NCBI GenBank assembly: GCA_020430675.1
Contig: JAGQJJ010000232.1
Coordinates: forward strand, 1 to 6,578
Reading direction: 5' to 3'
From: Myxococcales bacterium
GTDB taxonomy: Bacteria > Myxococcota > Bradymonadia > UBA7976 > UBA1532
DNA length: 6,578 nt
Under the pieces are notes generated by a model, which ran no database searches, was not told the DNA's origin, and was given only the letters and a program-made list of their open reading frames with translations. Below, one piece after another: positions 4,999 through 6,578 of the stretch (position 1 is its first letter; every line of letters begins with the position of its first letter). The translations under genes were made by a program, and so were the position numbers.

Positions 4999-5552
4999 CG
5001 ATTGCTCCAGAAGGTCAACTTGCCCATCCACTTGCGCTTGTCATCATCGCGGCCGGCCTCTTCGGCCTCTTCCAAGACGGGCGGCAGCGGCAGCAGCGCG
5101 GGGGTCAGGTGGGCGCGAATCTGGGCGTTGGTCTCGCGCAGGCGATCGCAGAGCGTGCCGGTGATGGAGCGGATCACCTTGAACGCGGCCGGCCGCAGAT
5201 TGCGGCGCAAGAAGTCGAACTCGTTCTTGTCGATGCGGAACGTCGAGACCTGATCGACGGCGCGGGCGCCGGCGCTGCGGCGGGCGCCGTCGAGCAGCGC
5301 CAGCTCGCCGAGCACGTCGCCCGGGCCCAGCTCGGCGACCCGCACTTCGTCGACGCCGCGGCCCGTCAAGATCTCGACGCGCCCGCTCTCGATCACATAG
5401 GCGGCGTCGGCCGGGTCGCCCTCACGGAAGATGGTGCGACCGGCGGCGAACTGCGCCGGCTGGATGGCCCGCAAGAGCTCGTTGAGCTCGTCACCTGTCA
5501 GGGTGGAGAACAGCTTGATGCGCTGGAAGAACGCTTGCAGCGGGTGGGTCAT
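4995..5552 (-). CDS. Cyclic-nucleotide-binding-domain protein without HTH (first of tandem pair)
   Basis: A 185-residue protein with a single CNB domain: FSTLTGDELNELL (15-27), AGRTIFREGD (37-46), YVIESGRVEIL (52-62), LGPGDVLGELALLDGARRSA (75-94), then a C-helix region (PAAFKVIRSITGTLCDRLRE, 121-140). Unlike its downstream paralogue it retains the canonical phosphate-cassette Glu83 and Arg92, nine residues apart as in PKA-type domains, so it could bind cAMP or cGMP. There is no helix-turn-helix domain; the end is a Pro/Glu-rich linker and a short basic-aromatic tail (KRKWMGKLTFWSNR, 172-185). ATG 5552 is supported by GGAGG (5557-5561) four bases upstream. It follows fbp by 64 bases and overlaps the second CNB gene by 4 bases. 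Likely a cytoplasmic ligand sensor acting through protein partners; the ligand is unproven. Confidence 0.9.
   Translation of the reverse strand: MTHPLQAFFQRIKLFSTLTGDELNELLRAIQPAQFAAGRTIFREGDPADAAYVIESGRVEILTGRGVDEVRVAELGPGDVLGELALLDGARRSAGARAVDQVSTFRIDKNEFDFLRRNLRPAAFKVIRSITGTLCDRLRETNAQIRAHLTPALLPLPPVLEEAEEAGRDDDKRKWMGKLTFWSNR
5005..5008 (-). promoter_or_regulatory. Shine-Dalgarno GGAG inside the first CNB gene, serving the second
   Basis: GGAG lies six bases before GTG 4998 and within the last codons of the upstream CNB gene. With the GTGA stop/start overlap it indicates coupled translation and decides the start of the second CNB protein. Confidence 0.6.
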
Positions 5553-5592
5553 CGCGCCTCCGTCGCCCGGACATGCCCCGAAACCTAACCGA

Positions 5593-5621
5593 TTCGTATT
5601 GATTTCTCACGCGATTCTCAA
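5593..5621 (-). promoter_or_regulatory. Weak candidate promoter between fbp and the CNB genes
   Basis: TTGAGA (5616-5621, overlapping the fbp stop codon) and TACGAA (5593-5598) are 17 bases apart on the minus strand. The first matches five of six -35 positions; the second matches only three of six -10 positions. It could drive the CNB pair on its own, but read-through from fbp is equally possible. Confidence 0.22.
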
Positions 5622-6578
5622 CAGCCCGCGTCGGCGATGCAGCGCTCGGCCAGCTCGACGTCGGCGCGGCCCCCGATGATGAGCCCGCAACGCTGGTGCA
5701 GGTCAGCCGGCAGGAGGTCGAGGATGCGCCCGGCGCCCGACGAGGCGGCGCCGCCCGCGACCTCGGCGAGGTAGGCCAGCGGGTTGCACTCGTAGAGCAA
5801 CCGCAGCTTGCCCCGCCCGGTGCGGCGGTCGACGGGATAGAGAAAGACGCCGCCCATGACCAGGTTGCGGTGGAAGTCGACCACCAACGAGCCGATATGG
5901 CGCGAGGAGACCCGGCGCCTGGTCTCGTCGTTGCGGGCCTTGACCTGGTCGATGAAGCGGCTGACCCAGTCGGGCCAGTACGGCGCGTTGCACTCGTTGA
6001 GCGAGAGGTAGTTCGTCGCGGTGGGCATCTTCATGGCCGGCCGCGTCAGGAAGAATTCACCCGATGAGGGGTCGAGCGTGAAGAGGTCGACGGTGCCGCC
6101 GGCGCTATAGGCCAGGACGGTGGACGAGCCATAGACGAGATAGCCGGCCCCGACCATCTCGCGGCCCGGGCGCAGTACGTCGTCGAGGTCGACGGGGCCG
6201 CCGTGGCGGCGCGGGAAGATGCCGAAGACGGTGCCGATCGAGACGCTCGCGTCGATATTGCTCGATCCGTCGAGCGGATCGAAGACGACGATATAGTCAC
6301 CGGCGGTCTCGGCGTCGACCGGGATGAGGTGGTCTTCTTCTTCCGAGGCCATGGCCGCCACGCAGCCTGAGCGCCGCAACACCTCGATGAAAGTGTCGTT
6401 GGCGATGCGGTCGAGCTTCTGCACGCGCTCGCCCTGCACATTGACCTCGCCGGTCGCGCCCCAGACTTCGATGAGGCCGGCGCGGCGGACCTGGGCGCTG
6501 ATGAGCTTGCCCGCGACGCCGATCTGCGTGAGCAGGGCCGAGAACTGGCCCCGGGCGTCTGGGTGGCTGGCTTGATTG
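5618..6578 (-). CDS. fbp: Class I fructose-1,6-bisphosphatase, N-terminus beyond the window
   Basis: Hydrolyses fructose-1,6-bisphosphate to fructose-6-phosphate in gluconeogenesis or the Calvin cycle; cytosolic, Mg-dependent, normally a tetramer. The window holds 319 in-frame residues from the edge (first full codon ends at 6577), so only some 20-30 residues are likely missing. Family signatures in order: GATGEVNVQGE (40-50), ASEEED with metal-ligand glutamates (77-82), DPLDGSSNIDASVSIGT (100-116) with metal Asp100 and Asp103, YLVYGSS (146-152), SRHIGSLVVDFHRNL (225-239), and KLRLLYECNP (257-266) with substrate Lys257, Arg259 and metal Glu263. A GTG at 6439 is internal, not the start, because well-conserved family sequence continues upstream of it. 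One oddity: the residue that is Tyr in the usual SRYIGS motif (Tyr244 in pig enzyme, near the 6-phosphate) is His227. Probably the first visible gene of an operon with the CNB pair. Confidence 0.96.
   Translation of the reverse strand, partial: NQASHPDARGQFSALLTQIGVAGKLISAQVRRAGLIEVWGATGEVNVQGERVQKLDRIANDTFIEVLRRSGCVAAMASEEEDHLIPVDAETAGDYIVVFDPLDGSSNIDASVSIGTVFGIFPRRHGGPVDLDDVLRPGREMVGAGYLVYGSSTVLAYSAGGTVDLFTLDPSSGEFFLTRPAMKMPTATNYLSLNECNAPYWPDWVSRFIDQVKARNDETRRRVSSRHIGSLVVDFHRNLVMGGVFLYPVDRRTGRGKLRLLYECNPLAYLAEVAGGAASSGAGRILDLLPADLHQRCGLIIGGRADVELAERCIADAGC

Noticed and set aside
4375..5253. Long rightward open frame (292 codons) opposite the CNB genes
   Set aside because: It lies antisense to two clear CNB-domain genes, its translation is Arg/Ala/Gly-rich with no motif, and such mirror frames are expected in high-GC DNA.

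Overview
The window is high-GC bacterial chromosomal DNA (about two thirds G+C by eye), densely coded, with no mobile element, tRNA, rRNA or CRISPR visible. The combination of an Asp/Ala-rich low-complexity linker on a secreted lipoprotein, FixJ-type and cyclic-nucleotide-type signalling proteins and strong GC bias suggests a deltaproteobacterial lineage such as Myxococcota or Bradymonadales. This is an inference from style, not from a marker gene.

Layout: one gene reads rightwards, a PLP-dependent class I/II aminotransferase (165-1301). Everything else reads leftwards. From right to left these are: class I fructose-1,6-bisphosphatase (fbp, N-terminus cut by the window edge); two tandem, translationally coupled proteins with a cyclic-nucleotide-binding (CNB) fold and no DNA-binding domain; an orphan FixJ/NarL-type response regulator; a secreted protein of unknown function with a basic tail; an 82-residue protein of unknown function; and a lipoprotein that carries an endonuclease I nuclease domain behind an Asp-rich linker. 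The nuclease and the aminotransferase converge with 9 bases between their stop codons. No stretch longer than about 165 bases lacks a gene.

Working picture: fbp and the two CNB genes are spaced closely enough (64 bases, then a 4-base GTGA overlap) to be co-transcribed. The response regulator follows after a 138-base gap that holds a -10-like box and an inverted repeat. The left group (secreted protein, 82-residue protein, nuclease lipoprotein) probably starts from an AT-rich promoter near 3487-3515 and makes mostly cell-envelope products. No single novel system is proven. The parts most worth a second look are the HTH-less CNB pair, in which the second copy has lost the canonical phosphate-cassette glutamate, the Asp-linker nuclease lipoprotein, and the aminotransferase that lacks the usual C-terminal carboxylate-binding arginine.
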